Position numbers and translations under genes: made by a program. A model generated the notes under the pieces. That model searched no databases. It saw only the letters and a list, made by a program, of their open reading frames with translations, and was not told where the DNA came from. A stretch of 64,000 nucleotides of DNA. It comes from UBA9926 sp018645765. Its GTDB lineage: Bacteria; Pseudomonadota; Gammaproteobacteria; Pseudomonadales; Azotimanducaceae. Below are positions 1-9,432 of the stretch, piece by piece. Location of the stretch: contig CASIBO010000002.1 in assembly GCA_949372755.1 (NCBI GenBank), forward strand, positions 434,001-498,000, given 5' to 3'. Positions within the stretch are counted from its first letter, which is position 1. Each line of letters opens with the position of its first letter.

Positions 1-1
1 A

Positions 2-430
2 TTGGCCGATGCCGATTCTGACGGCTTGCACATTTGTAGCCTGCTGATTGCCCTGTTTGTGCGCCATTTCCCAGCTTTGGTTCGAGAAGGTCATGTTTTT
101 GTCGCAATGCCCCCTTTGTACCGGGTCGATGTCGGGAAAGAGGTCTTTTATGCGCTGGATGAGTCCGAGCGGTCTGCCATTCTGAATCGGATTGAAAGCC
201 AGAAGCTCAAAGGTAAGGTCTCGGTTCAACGCTTCAAAGGCCTGGGGGAGATGAATGCGCTCCAGCTTAGGGAAACGGCTATGTCGGCGGATACCCGGCG
301 ATTGGTGCGCTTGACCGTTGAGGACACGCAGACAGTGAATAACCTATTGGATATGCTGCTCGCTAAAAAACGGGCGGGCGATCGTAAAATTTGGCTGGAA
401 CACAAAGGTGACCTCGCCGAACTGAACTAG
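2..430 (+). CDS. parE: DNA topoisomerase IV subunit B, C-terminal part (gene cut by window start)
   Basis: The last 142 residues of the ATPase subunit of topoisomerase IV, which decatenates daughter chromosomes together with ParC. The fragment opens inside the TOPRIM domain at the metal-binding motif DADSDG. It ends with the conserved RFKGLGEMN stretch that pairs with ParC and a charged tail. The reading frame enters from upstream, so no start codon is visible here; the first codon in frame is an internal Leu. parC starts 15 bp after the stop, as expected for a parE-parC operon. GyrB shares these motifs, but the immediate parC neighbour and the short C-terminus (no GyrB-type insert) favour ParE. 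Confidence 0.93.
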   Translation: MADADSDGLHICSLLIALFVRHFPALVREGHVFVAMPPLYRVDVGKEVFYALDESERSAILNRIESQKLKGKVSVQRFKGLGEMNALQLRETAMSADTRRLVRLTVEDTQTVNNLLDMLLAKKRAGDRKIWLEHKGDLAELN

Positions 431-445
431 ATTCAAGGAAAAACC

Positions 446-2692
446 ATGACACTCGAGCAAGATGTCAGCAACATCGAAACCCAATCGCTGGCTGAATTTA
501 CTGAAAGTGCCTACTTAAACTACGCAATGTATGTGATCAATGATCGGGCCTTGCCGCATATTGGTGATGGCTTAAAGCCTGTTCAGCGTCGGATAACCTA
601 TGCAATGAGTGAGCTGCGGTTAACGGCTGATGCCAAGTACATGAAGTCGGCGCGCACGATTGGTGATGTGATCGGCAAGTACCATCCCCATGGCGACTCT
701 GCGAGTTATGAAGCGATGGTCTTAATGGCTCAGAGCTTTACGTATCGGTACCCGTTGGTTGATGGCCAGGGCAACTGGGGTTCGCCCGATGACCCGAAAT
801 CCTATGCGGCCATGCGTTACACCGAGTCGAAACTCACCCAGTATTCCAAAGTGCTATTGTCCGAGCTCGGTCAGGGTACGGTTGATTGGATTCCTAATTT
901 TGATGGCACGATGGATGAGCCGGTCGTGTTGCCGGCGCGTCTGCCGAACCTGTTGCTCAATGGCGGCACCGGCATCGCCGTGGGCATGGCAACCGACATT
1001 TTGCCGCACAACTTAAATGAAATTGTGAGTGCCTGCATTCATCTGCTGGATTCACCAAAAGCGACGGTTGCGGACCTTATGACCCACGTCCGCGGCCCAG
1101 ATTTCCCAACGGGGGCGGAAATCATCTCGAGCCCCGAAGAAATTCAGCAAACCTATGAAACCGGTCGCGGCTCAGTCCGGGCTCGAGCGGTTTATAGCGT
1201 GGAAGCCGGTGAAATCGTTATTGAAGCCCTGCCTTATCAGGTTTCGGGCACCAAAATTCTTGAGCAGATTGCCGGCCAGATGCAGGCCAAAAAACTGCCC
1301 ATGGTGGTCGATTTGCGCGATGAGTCCGATCATGAAAATCCGACGAGAATCGTGATTGTACCGAAGAGTAACCGGGTCGATCTGGATACGTTGATGGGCC
1401 ACCTTTTTGCCAGCACGGATTTAGAGCGGACCTATCGGGTTAATCAAAATGTGATCCAACTCAGCGGCCGGCCGGGCGTGTGCTCGCTTCGAGAAATCCT
1501 CAGCCAGTGGCTTGAGTATCGACAAACCACGGTTCTGAAACGGTTGCAGTATAGGCTCGAGAAGATTTTGGATCGCCTGCATCTCCTTGAAGGCTTGATG
1601 ATCGCGTTCTTGAACATTGATGAAGTGATCCACATTATTCGAACTGAAGATAAACCGAAACAGGTTTTGATTGAGCGCTTCGCGCTGAGCGATCGTCAAG
1701 CCGAGGCGATCCTCGATTTGAGGTTGCGGCAGCTTGCGAAGCTCGAAGAAGTCAAGATTCGGGGCGAGCAAGACGAGCTTGCCGTTGAGCGCCAGTCTTT
1801 GGAGCAGATTATTGGCTCGAAAGCGCGGCTGCGGACGCTCATTAAAAAAGAGTTGCTGCAAGATGCCGAAACCTATGGCGATGCTCGGCGATCGAAAATT
1901 GTTGTACGACAAGAGGCGCAGGCCTTTTCTGAACGGGACCTGATGTCGAATGACCCGATTACAGTGGTTTTGTCAGAAAACGGTTGGGTTCGCGCGGCGA
2001 AAGGTCATGAGGTGAAAGTCGCGGAGTTGAGCTATCGGTCGGGCGATCAGTTCCAAGCCGCGGCCCTGGGTAAGTCTAATCAAACCGCGGTGTTTTTTGA
2101 CAGTGCGGGCCGAAGTTACGCACTAGCGGCGCACCTTCTGCCATCGGCTCGGGGTCAAGGCGAGCCACTAACGGGGAAGCTCAATCCGCCGGCCGGGAGC
2201 CGCTTTACCGGTTTAATTCTTGACGAACCGGACCAAAAGTATTTGATTGTCAGCGATGCGGGTTATGGATTTATTGGCCGCGTTGAGGACATGATCAGTA
2301 AAAATAAGGCGGGGAAATCGTATCTCAGCGTGCCGAACGGCGCGCAATCGATGTCGCCTCATCGGGTCGAGGCGTTGGACGATCAGTTGATCGCCGCGTT
2401 TACAACCGAAGGGCGTTTGCTCATTTTTCAAGCGAAAGAATTGCCAGAGCTAGGGCGGGGCAAAGGCAACAAATTGATTAATATTCCCAGCGCTGCCCTG
2501 AAAAACAGAACTGAATTTCTGGGTCATGTCCTGATTTTTTCGGAGACCGATGCGCTGACGGTGTATTCAGGAAAACGGCACATCACGTTGACGCTCAAAG
2601 AGTTGACGCATTACCGAGGTGAGCGCGCCCGTCGCGGGTTAAAATTGCCGCGAGGGTTTCAAAAAGTCGATCGCGTAGAATTGAAGCGCTGA
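446..2692 (+). CDS. parC: DNA topoisomerase IV subunit A
   Basis: The DNA-cleaving subunit of topoisomerase IV (748 aa, close to the 752 of E. coli). The winged-helix/breakage-reunion domain fills about residues 1-490 and a degenerate beta-pinwheel C-terminal domain follows. The catalytic tyrosine is Tyr125 in the motif AAMRYTESKL. The quinolone-determining positions equivalent to E. coli Ser80 and Glu84 are Ser85 and Glu89, both in the ancestral state, so no target-site resistance is visible. An AAGGA Shine-Dalgarno precedes the ATG. It lies 15 bp behind parE, so the two are very likely co-transcribed. It converges on the Smp-family gene, whose stop is directly adjacent. Confidence 0.97.
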   Translation: MTLEQDVSNIETQSLAEFTESAYLNYAMYVINDRALPHIGDGLKPVQRRITYAMSELRLTADAKYMKSARTIGDVIGKYHPHGDSASYEAMVLMAQSFTYRYPLVDGQGNWGSPDDPKSYAAMRYTESKLTQYSKVLLSELGQGTVDWIPNFDGTMDEPVVLPARLPNLLLNGGTGIAVGMATDILPHNLNEIVSACIHLLDSPKATVADLMTHVRGPDFPTGAEIISSPEEIQQTYETGRGSVRARAVYSVEAGEIVIEALPYQVSGTKILEQIAGQMQAKKLPMVVDLRDESDHENPTRIVIVPKSNRVDLDTLMGHLFASTDLERTYRVNQNVIQLSGRPGVCSLREILSQWLEYRQTTVLKRLQYRLEKILDRLHLLEGLMIAFLNIDEVIHIIRTEDKPKQVLIERFALSDRQAEAILDLRLRQLAKLEEVKIRGEQDELAVERQSLEQIIGSKARLRTLIKKELLQDAETYGDARRSKIVVRQEAQAFSERDLMSNDPITVVLSENGWVRAAKGHEVKVAELSYRSGDQFQAAALGKSNQTAVFFDSAGRSYALAAHLLPSARGQGEPLTGKLNPPAGSRFTGLILDEPDQKYLIVSDAGYGFIGRVEDMISKNKAGKSYLSVPNGAQSMSPHRVEALDDQLIAAFTTEGRLLIFQAKELPELGRGKGNKLINIPSAALKNRTEFLGHVLIFSETDALTVYSGKRHITLTLKELTHYRGERARRGLKLPRGFQKVDRVELKR

Positions 2693-3712
2693 TTAAACCC
2701 TTTGGGGCGGCACGTTCATTGTGAGGGTGTGCAGGACGAGGTCTGAGGCAAATGAGGATGACAGTGGGGCGGTTTCAAAAGCGGGATGCGTGATGTGTGC
2801 GAGCTGAGTCTTGGTTTGCTCATCTAATACCAGCGCGCCACGACTTAAGGAGGCCAGATACTTAACGCGCTTGCCAAGGGCTTCCGAGGCCTCGGCTTGA
2901 TCAATGGCAAAGGCCATGCGGATGTTAAGACCTGCCACGACTTCTAGTTGCGTGTGCATCGCCTCAAAGAATTCGAGGCCATGCCTTGCCGGGTCAGCTT
3001 GCTGGAAGTGGACTTCATAATCGCCGGGCTGAAGCTCTGTCAGCTTTCCGAAATGCTGGCTGGCAGCTGCCTTGAGCGCCGTGAACGGCACAAGCCTTGC
3101 CGGGTTGAGCTTGATGGAAAATATCGCAACCAAGGCACTGTCTGAAGGCGGTGAGATCTGCTCAACAACTGACTTGGGTGAGGCCGCTTTTTGGCCGAAC
3201 TTTAAGCTGAGCCAAATCAAAATAAAGTCACCGAACTTCCAAGCGGTGAAGCCCATGACGATCGTCATGGCCGTAATCATACTGAGGGTCTGGATCAGCA
3301 AGACCTGAATCGCCGCGGTGCTCGGGGCTTGGTTTACGATAAGCGAAAGCTTCCCGATGATTAAGCCCTCATGCTCTAGGGACGCCGTGTACTCGGCGCG
3401 ACTAGCGGGGTCCTTGCCACTGGCCAGCACTAAGCGATTATCAGGGCTCAGGACTTCGGCGCGACCCATACCCGTCGCTTGCGCCAACTGGTCGAGAATC
3501 ACGGCGAGCGCGATCCAGTCCTCAGTGGCTAAATACAGTGCGGCGTCCGGGGCCTTATGCGTTAGTAAGGTCTCAGCCAGCTGTTGCTCGGCTTGGTCCG
3601 TTTGTGATTGAAGGCTGATCAACGCGGTCAGGAGCACAAGGCCACTGCCAATCAGAAAGGGCACGACACACAGCGTTAAGATGCGAAAGCGCAAATCTTG
3701 CATGACAAACAT
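2693..3712 (-). CDS. Smp/YtjB (AhpA)-family inner-membrane protein
   Basis: A 339-residue membrane protein with a hydrophobic helix at about residues 12-33, a periplasmic-looking segment, a second helix at about 138-160 and a C-terminal cytoplasmic domain. Topology and position (divergent from serB) match the SMP_2 family, which includes E. coli YtjB/Smp and Pseudomonas AhpA. That family was linked to haemolysin expression but has no settled biochemical role. Assignment rests on layout and gene context rather than on a catalytic motif. Two in-frame ATG codons (residues 1 and 4) are possible starts. About 97 bp separate it from serB, so the two promoters must lie back to back there. Confidence 0.7.
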   Translation of the reverse strand: MFVMQDLRFRILTLCVVPFLIGSGLVLLTALISLQSQTDQAEQQLAETLLTHKAPDAALYLATEDWIALAVILDQLAQATGMGRAEVLSPDNRLVLASGKDPASRAEYTASLEHEGLIIGKLSLIVNQAPSTAAIQVLLIQTLSMITAMTIVMGFTAWKFGDFILIWLSLKFGQKAASPKSVVEQISPPSDSALVAIFSIKLNPARLVPFTALKAAASQHFGKLTELQPGDYEVHFQQADPARHGLEFFEAMHTQLEVVAGLNIRMAFAIDQAEASEALGKRVKYLASLSRGALVLDEQTKTQLAHITHPAFETAPLSSSFASDLVLHTLTMNVPPQRV

Positions 3713-3809
3713 CGAAGGAATCCTGGCGCCGAGTATATCGCACTAACTTGTCGACTGTCGCCGATGCGCCAATTGTTGGATAATGCGGTCTTGTTGAGGA
3801 ATCAAAACG

Positions 3810-5018
3810 ATGCAGCACGTCATTCTTATCAATGTTACCGGTCAAGACCGTCGTGGGCTGACCGCGAAATTGACGACTATTCTCGCTCAGGCTGGAATGG
3901 AAGTTCTGGATATGGGGCAGTCGGTTATTCATGACTACCTAACCTTGGGCATTTTGGTGCGTTCAGCACCTGAGCAAAACGACGCGATCAACGATCTAAA
4001 ATCACTGTTTGTGGCCGAGGGATTGTCGGTTGAAGCGGAAGTTGTGACAGATCTTGAGTATGCGGACTGGGTCAGTAGGCAGGGCCAGACGCGCAGCATC
4101 TTAACTATTTTGGGTCGAAAAATTACCGCAGTGCAATTGTCTCGTTTAGCGCGCATTGTGACGGACGAAGGCCTGAATATTGATCACATTAATCGGCTCT
4201 CTGGACGTGTTCCGCTCGAACCGTCTGAAAAACCCACCCGGGCGTGTCTTGAATGGTCACTGCGGGGTACCCCGAGCCCGTTATTCAGAAAAAAACTGAT
4301 GGCTCTGGCGACGGAGCTGACGCTGGATCTTGCGGTGCAGGAAGACGGCATCTATCGTCGGCATCGACGACTGATTGCCTTTGATATGGATTCTACGCTC
4401 ATTGAAACCGAAGTCATTGACGAGCTGGCAAAACACAAGGGTGTGGGGTCCGAAGTTGCTAAAATTACCCATCAAGCGATGTCTGGAGAACTTGATTTCC
4501 GGGAAAGTTTGATCCGACGTGTGGCGCTGCTTGAGGGCTTGCCTGAGGCAACCCTCAGTACGGTTGCCGCCCAATTACCACTCACCGAAGGGGTAGAGTC
4601 GTTGTTTAAGACGCTGAAGTTACTAGGCTATAAGACGGCGATTTTGTCCGGTGGATTCGATTATTTTGGTCATGCTTTACAGACCCAATTGGGCGTTGAT
4701 CATGTTTTTGCGAATCGGTTGGAAATGGTTGATGGTTTGCTAACGGGACGTGTTTTGGCCCCTGTGGTGGATGCTGAAGCGAAAGCGCGAATCCTGAGAG
4801 CGCTGGCCGAGAAAGAAGGGATCTCGATGGCGCAAACCATTGCGGTGGGCGACGGCGCAAATGATTTAGAAATGCTGGGTGCAGCAGGACTTGGGATTGC
4901 GTATCACGCGAAGGACTTGGTTCGAGAGCGGTCTCGGCACGCAATTTCCACCCTTGGGCTGGACAGTATTCTTTATTTGCTGGGCATCAGTGATCGAGAC
5001 CAGTTTGGCGTGTCCTAG
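3810..5018 (+). CDS. serB: Phosphoserine phosphatase (ACT-ACT-HAD)
   Basis: Catalyses the last step of L-serine synthesis, phosphoserine to serine plus phosphate. The 402-residue chain is longer than E. coli SerB (322). Two ACT-like modules (about residues 4-80 and 95-175) precede the HAD phosphatase domain, as in Pseudomonas and mycobacterial enzymes, which suggests amino-acid feedback. HAD motif I is DMDST at 192-196, motif II is SGG at 280-282 and motif IV is GDGAND near 347-352. The ATG at 3810 has a TGAGGA Shine-Dalgarno 9 bp upstream. It is a single gene between the divergent Smp-family gene and efp. Confidence 0.95.
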   Translation: MQHVILINVTGQDRRGLTAKLTTILAQAGMEVLDMGQSVIHDYLTLGILVRSAPEQNDAINDLKSLFVAEGLSVEAEVVTDLEYADWVSRQGQTRSILTILGRKITAVQLSRLARIVTDEGLNIDHINRLSGRVPLEPSEKPTRACLEWSLRGTPSPLFRKKLMALATELTLDLAVQEDGIYRRHRRLIAFDMDSTLIETEVIDELAKHKGVGSEVAKITHQAMSGELDFRESLIRRVALLEGLPEATLSTVAAQLPLTEGVESLFKTLKLLGYKTAILSGGFDYFGHALQTQLGVDHVFANRLEMVDGLLTGRVLAPVVDAEAKARILRALAEKEGISMAQTIAVGDGANDLEMLGAAGLGIAYHAKDLVRERSRHAISTLGLDSILYLLGISDRDQFGVS

Positions 5019-5100
5019 TCCGTTGGCCTCGCCATCGGCTGTACAATCTCGGTAAGATAGCGTTCTGATAGATTAAGCACATTGTAGGTAGAGGGGAGTT

Positions 5101-5676
5101 ATGGCCAATTATTCCACGAACGAATTTAAATCTGGCTTGAAGGTTTTGCTTGAGGGGGATCCCTGCAGCATTGTGGAAAATGAGTTTGTGAAGCCGGGCA
5201 AGGGACAAGCATTCAATCGCGTTCGGCTGAAGAATCTGAAAACAGGGCGGGTCTGGGAGCGGACCTTCAAGTCAGGTGAGAGTCTTGAAGGTGCCGATGT
5301 CATGGAATACGAGATGGAATACATGTATTCAGATGGTGAGTATTGGCATTTTATGAAGACCGATGATAGTTACGAGCAGATTGCTGCAGACAAAGAAGCG
5401 GTCAGCGAAGGGATACAGTGGTTGAAGGACAATAGCCGGTGTACGGTGACCCTGTGGAATGATGTGCCGATTCTCGTGGTGGCGCCTAATTTTGTCGACT
5501 TGGACATCGTTGAAACGGATCCCGGGCTCAAAGGAGATACGGCAACGGGCGGCTCAAAACCGGCAACCTTGTCCACTGGTGCTGTAGTCAAAGTCCCACT
5601 TTTTATTAACATCGGTGAATCCATTCGCGTTGACACCCGAACGGGCGAATACCAGGGGCGTAGTAAGAGCGCGTGA
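5101..5676 (+). CDS. efp: Translation elongation factor P
   Basis: Relieves ribosome stalling at polyproline motifs. The 191 residues give the three beta-barrel domains of EF-P (KOW-like, OB, C-terminal). The modification loop reads KPGKGQA and places Lys34 exactly where E. coli EF-P is beta-lysylated by EpmA. The C-terminal signature (DTRTGEY) is intact. A GAGGGGAG Shine-Dalgarno lies just before the ATG. The epmA gene overlaps its stop codon, so substrate and modifying enzyme are made from one transcript. Confidence 0.97.
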   Translation: MANYSTNEFKSGLKVLLEGDPCSIVENEFVKPGKGQAFNRVRLKNLKTGRVWERTFKSGESLEGADVMEYEMEYMYSDGEYWHFMKTDDSYEQIAADKEAVSEGIQWLKDNSRCTVTLWNDVPILVVAPNFVDLDIVETDPGLKGDTATGGSKPATLSTGAVVKVPLFINIGESIRVDTRTGEYQGRSKSA

Positions 5677-6650
5677 GGCGGGTTGGGCAACCGATGCCGA
5701 CCTGGCCTGTCCTGAAGGCGCGCGCCAAGATGCTTGCCGCCATTCGTCAGTTCTTCGAGGCAAGATCTGTGACGGAGGTGTCAACGCCGTCCCTGAGCCG
5801 GTCGGGCACGTTTGATGCGCAGCTGGCTAGCTTTGAAGTCTCGGATCAAACCGATAAATTATTTTTGCAGACCTCGCCAGAATATGCCTTAAAACGCGCT
5901 TTAGCGGTCTATGGCGAAGCCATCTTCGAGATTACCCCGGCGTTTCGGCGCGGCGATCAGGGCAGTCAGCACAATCCTGAATTCACCATGCTCGAGTGGT
6001 ATCGTCCGAGCTTTAGTTTATCGGACCTGATGGCTGAAGTGGTGGGCCTACTGAATGCCCTGCCTGAGCCCCCCGACATCTGGGGCGCTCGTCGAGCCGA
6101 TGTGCCCGTCTATTCGTTCCGGGCGGTGTTTGAGGCGCGCTTTGGCGCCAATCCAAACGAAGCAGCCTTGTCGAGCCTTTGGCAGTGGGTGCAAGAAACC
6201 GGTGCAGAAGTGACGCATTTGGAGCCTCACGATGATGATCAGTTTCGATCGGATTGTTTGGACTTTTTATTTTTAGAGGTTATTCAACCCAACCTCGCTG
6301 ACCTTTTTTTCCTAACCGAGTTTCCAAGATGTCAGGCTGCGCTTGCGGAAATTGATCCCGGCACGGATACCGCACAGCGATTTGAGTTGTATTGGCAGGG
6401 CACTGAGTTAGCGAACGGTTATCTTGAGCTTCGGGATCCGGCGGCTATTTTGAGTCGGCATGCTTTGATGGCAACTGCTCGAGCCAATCGTGGCCTGCCG
6501 AGCATTGCTTTTGATACTGCGTTCGCTGAGGCGAGCGCTTTGATGCCGGCATGCGCGGGCGTTGCGCTTGGAATCGACCGATTGGTGATGGTCTGGTGCC
6601 AGGCTAAAACCTTGGCTGAGGTGCAACTATTTCCCTGGCCGAATCACTAG
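5673..6650 (+). CDS. epmA: EF-P--(R)-beta-lysine ligase
   Basis: A class II lysyl-tRNA synthetase paralogue (GenX/PoxA) that attaches (R)-beta-lysine to Lys34 of EF-P. It has the catalytic core but no N-terminal tRNA anticodon-binding domain (325 aa, like E. coli EpmA). Motif 2 (HNPEFTMLEWYRP) and motif 3 (GVALGIDRLVM) are clear. The GTG at 5673 overlaps the efp stop as GTGA, which suggests translational coupling; an ATG seven codons later (5694) is an alternative start. Its stop shares a CTAG with the convergent psd stop. EpmB, which makes the beta-lysine, is not in the window. Confidence 0.93.
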   Translation: MRRVGQPMPTWPVLKARAKMLAAIRQFFEARSVTEVSTPSLSRSGTFDAQLASFEVSDQTDKLFLQTSPEYALKRALAVYGEAIFEITPAFRRGDQGSQHNPEFTMLEWYRPSFSLSDLMAEVVGLLNALPEPPDIWGARRADVPVYSFRAVFEARFGANPNEAALSSLWQWVQETGAEVTHLEPHDDDQFRSDCLDFLFLEVIQPNLADLFFLTEFPRCQAALAEIDPGTDTAQRFELYWQGTELANGYLELRDPAAILSRHALMATARANRGLPSIAFDTAFAEASALMPACAGVALGIDRLVMVWCQAKTLAEVQLFPWPNH

Positions 6651-7453
6651 TTGACGAGCGTTTGACCCATCTTGATGGTGCTGCCGGGTGTGACGCACCA
6701 ATTTTGGTTCGCCTGTGTAATTAAGATCGCGGTCGAGCCCAACAAAAAGCGCCCCGCCTCTTGGCCTTGATCAACCGCCAGCGCCTGCATTGATCGATCG
6801 ATTGGCTGTTGGGCTTTAAAGGGCTCAGAGTCCCAAAAAGGTTGGATGCCGGCAACAATCATCGCGCCGATGAGAACCAGATAATAATCCCCCGCGCTTG
6901 AGGTGATGCGCAGCACAAGGCGCTCGTTTCGGGTGAATAATCCTGGGACGTGGGTGGCGGTTGCCTGATTAACGGAAAAGAGGGCGCCTGGAATATATCG
7001 AGCCGTCTGGAGTGCGCCCTGTTGCGGGAAATGCACTCGGTGATAGTCACTCGGTGCCAAGTAAACGGTTAAAAAACTGCCGTTATTAAATGACTCTGGT
7101 AGCGCTTCGCCCAGCAACTGCGGGATTGAATAATCGTGGCCTTTGGCCTGAATAGCCCGCTGCTGTTTGATGTCACCTGTCACTGAAACCAGACCGTCGG
7201 CGGGCGATACAAGCCTGCCAGTGAGGGGGCGGGCCCCTTTGATTAGGGCTCTCGTAAAAAAATCGTTGAAAGAAACATATTGTTCTGGATCTTTGCGTAT
7301 TGCCACGGCCCAGTCGATTTTATAAATGCCGTCGAATTGTTTGATAACAAAATTCTTAAGCCAAGGGATCTCGGATCGAGCGACATAGCCAATGCAGCGG
7401 GATAATAAATGCTGAGGAATCAGATACTGCAGCAGAATAAAAAGTCGGGTCAT
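6647..7453 (-). CDS. psd: Phosphatidylserine decarboxylase proenzyme
   Basis: Makes phosphatidylethanolamine from phosphatidylserine at the inner membrane. The LGST motif near the C-terminus is the self-cleavage site whose Ser becomes the pyruvoyl group. Conserved FNDFFTR and the DYHRVHFP motif are present. I place the start at the ATG at 7453 because MTRLFILLQYL aligns with the N-terminus of known Psd. The frame stays open to a GTG at 7546 with AAGGA upstream, so a longer form cannot be excluded; no good Shine-Dalgarno precedes 7453. It overlaps epmA by 4 bp tail to tail. Confidence 0.93.
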   Translation of the reverse strand: MTRLFILLQYLIPQHLLSRCIGYVARSEIPWLKNFVIKQFDGIYKIDWAVAIRKDPEQYVSFNDFFTRALIKGARPLTGRLVSPADGLVSVTGDIKQQRAIQAKGHDYSIPQLLGEALPESFNNGSFLTVYLAPSDYHRVHFPQQGALQTARYIPGALFSVNQATATHVPGLFTRNERLVLRITSSAGDYYLVLIGAMIVAGIQPFWDSEPFKAQQPIDRSMQALAVDQGQEAGRFLLGSTAILITQANQNWCVTPGSTIKMGQTLVN

Positions 7454-7730
7454 AAAGCGGCCAGTTGTGAGTATGTCGATTGCCCTATGCACCGCACAGT
7501 TTGTGATGAGGGCTTGGTAAAGAATGCAGTCTAACGCAATCCGCACGATGCATGGATCCTTGTTGCTTGGATTGCTCAGGCTGAGCCGCTGTCCGGTTTA
7601 GTCGCCTGTTTTGAGACATAATCATTGAGCGCCGGTGGGTGGCTGGCTCAGCCTCGTATTTTACGTTTGACTCGGGTTAAATAGGGTCATTGGTTAGCAG
7701 CCCGACGCTTGGCTCAAACAGGAGATTCTT

Positions 7731-8276
7731 ATGGCGGTAGATTCAGACAATTTGGTATGGATCGACATGGAAATGACAGGTTTGGATCCAGATACAGACC
7801 TGGTGTTAGAAATGGCAACCATCATTACCGATTCCCAGCTTAATATTATTGCTGAGGGCCCCTGTTTAACGATTCGTCAAACCGAAGCCCGGATGAATAT
7901 GATGGATGAGTGGAATACTGAGCATCATGGCGCGTCTGGCTTGACCGCACGCGTCATCGCATCGTCCGTAACCGAGGCGATGGCGGAAGCTGAAACCCTT
8001 GCGTTCTTAAAGGATTATGTCGGCCCGCGGGATTCGCCCCTGTGCGGGAATAGTATTGGTCAAGATCGACGGTTTATTGACCGTCACATGCCTGAGCTCG
8101 GTCGGTTTTTCCATTATCGAAACCTGGATGTCAGTGCGATAAAGGTGCTGGTAATGCGCTGGAAGCCAGAAGTTATGGATTTAGTCATTAAGCAAGGCAA
8201 GCACCGTGCTCTGGATGATATTCGCGAATCCATTGATGAGCTGAAGGTCTATCGAGAGCATGTCTTTAAGATATAG
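7731..8276 (+). CDS. orn: Oligoribonuclease
   Basis: A 3'-5' exoribonuclease that degrades 2-5 nt RNA and pGpG, finishing both mRNA turnover and cyclic-di-GMP breakdown. The 181 residues carry the DEDDh signature: Asp12 and Glu14 in WIDMEMTGL, the ExoII region with NSIGQDRRF, and the final His-Asp in KHRALDDIRES. An AGGAG-like Shine-Dalgarno precedes the ATG. The pGpG role is relevant because the window also encodes an HD-GYP phosphodiesterase (44932-46491). It overlaps the convergent queG by 11 bp. In many relatives rsgA lies next to orn; it is absent here. Confidence 0.96.
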   Translation: MAVDSDNLVWIDMEMTGLDPDTDLVLEMATIITDSQLNIIAEGPCLTIRQTEARMNMMDEWNTEHHGASGLTARVIASSVTEAMAEAETLAFLKDYVGPRDSPLCGNSIGQDRRFIDRHMPELGRFFHYRNLDVSAIKVLVMRWKPEVMDLVIKQGKHRALDDIRESIDELKVYREHVFKI

Positions 8277-9369
8277 GGCCGGGGGTGCTCGCATCACGTT
8301 TTGAAGTTTGTTGCTGAATGGCCCAGTCAATGTGCTCTTGCACCATGGGGTTGGTTGTCGAACGTTTAGCCTGAAGGCTCGCCAGGATTTCTGGATCATA
8401 GTCAGCATTGCCGAGCGCCACGCTGATATTCCGCAACCAGCCTGAGTAACCTGTTCTTCGGATCGCCGAGCCTTCGGTTTTTTCTAAGAAGGTGGCTTCG
8501 CTCCAGGCGAAGAGGGTCGTTAACGCGGCCTGCTCAAAGTCTGGTCTTGGTTTGAAAACGGGGTCAACCTTCGTTGCCGCAAACTTGTTCCAAGGGCAAA
8601 CCATCTGGCAATCGTCACAGCCAAATATCCGATTGCCCATGGCGACCCTCAGCGGCTCTGGGATTGCGGCTTTGGATTCAATCGTTAGATAAGAAATACA
8701 CCGTTTGGCATCTAACTCAAAGGGCCCAACAAAGGCCTTGGTGGGACAAACATCCAGACACCGGGTGCAGCTGCCGCAATGGTTGGCTGAGGGTTCAGAT
8801 GGGGCGCTAAATGGCAGATTGGTGAGCAACTCGCCAATAAAAAACCAGGACCCGCGGTTCTGGTTGAGCAGTAGGGTATTTTTTCCGATCCAACCTAATC
8901 CAGATTGCTCGGCAAAGCGTTTTTCAAGAATGGGCGCTGAATCCGTGCAGGCCCGGGTCACACAATCAGTCATACCGAGGGCCGTCGCTGCTTCATTGAT
9001 TTGGGTTGCAAGCTGGGTCAGACGTCGGCGAATGACTTTATGGTAATCCCGACCGAGTGCATAGCGGGCGATGTAGGCTCTGCTCGGTGCGGCAAGAGTG
9101 TCTTCAATTTTTGTCATCTCTGAGGCCGGCAAATAGTCCATTCGCACGGTAATTGCGCTGAGGGATCCCGGCAATAATCCGACTGGGTCGACCCGCAGAT
9201 CGACATTGCGCGCAAGGTAACTCATGCTGCCGTGATGGTTATTGCTCAGCCACTTTAATAGGTGTGACTCATGATCACTTCGATCGAGTTTGACAAATCC
9301 GGTTGCTGAAAAGCCCAGGGCCTCGGCCCATTCTGGAATCTTATTTTTAAGGGCTTGCAATGACATCAA
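8266..9369 (-). CDS. queG: Epoxyqueuosine reductase
   Basis: Cobalamin- and iron-sulfur-dependent enzyme that reduces epoxyqueuosine to queuosine in tRNA. The 367-residue chain has the N-terminal cobalamin-binding region and two clustered 4Fe-4S motifs: CGSCTRCLDVCP and, about 35 residues later, CDDCQMVCPWN. The downstream C-terminal repeat domain is present. ATG codons at residues 1 and 2 are equivalent starts. It is divergent from nnr (63 bp apart) and convergent on orn. Since the enzyme needs B12, the organism must make or import cobalamin if QueG is functional. Confidence 0.95.
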   Translation of the reverse strand: MMSLQALKNKIPEWAEALGFSATGFVKLDRSDHESHLLKWLSNNHHGSMSYLARNVDLRVDPVGLLPGSLSAITVRMDYLPASEMTKIEDTLAAPSRAYIARYALGRDYHKVIRRRLTQLATQINEAATALGMTDCVTRACTDSAPILEKRFAEQSGLGWIGKNTLLLNQNRGSWFFIGELLTNLPFSAPSEPSANHCGSCTRCLDVCPTKAFVGPFELDAKRCISYLTIESKAAIPEPLRVAMGNRIFGCDDCQMVCPWNKFAATKVDPVFKPRPDFEQAALTTLFAWSEATFLEKTEGSAIRRTGYSGWLRNISVALGNADYDPEILASLQAKRSTTNPMVQEHIDWAIQQQTSKRDASTPGPIS

Positions 9370-9432
9370 TATTTTCCCAGTGGTGCCTGTCGGTTTGGCT
9401 ATAATGGCGCTGTTCAGGGCACGAGGGTCATT

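Noticed and set aside
1421..1912. 163-codon - strand ORF inside parC
   Set aside because: Shadow of parC; no Shine-Dalgarno or family.
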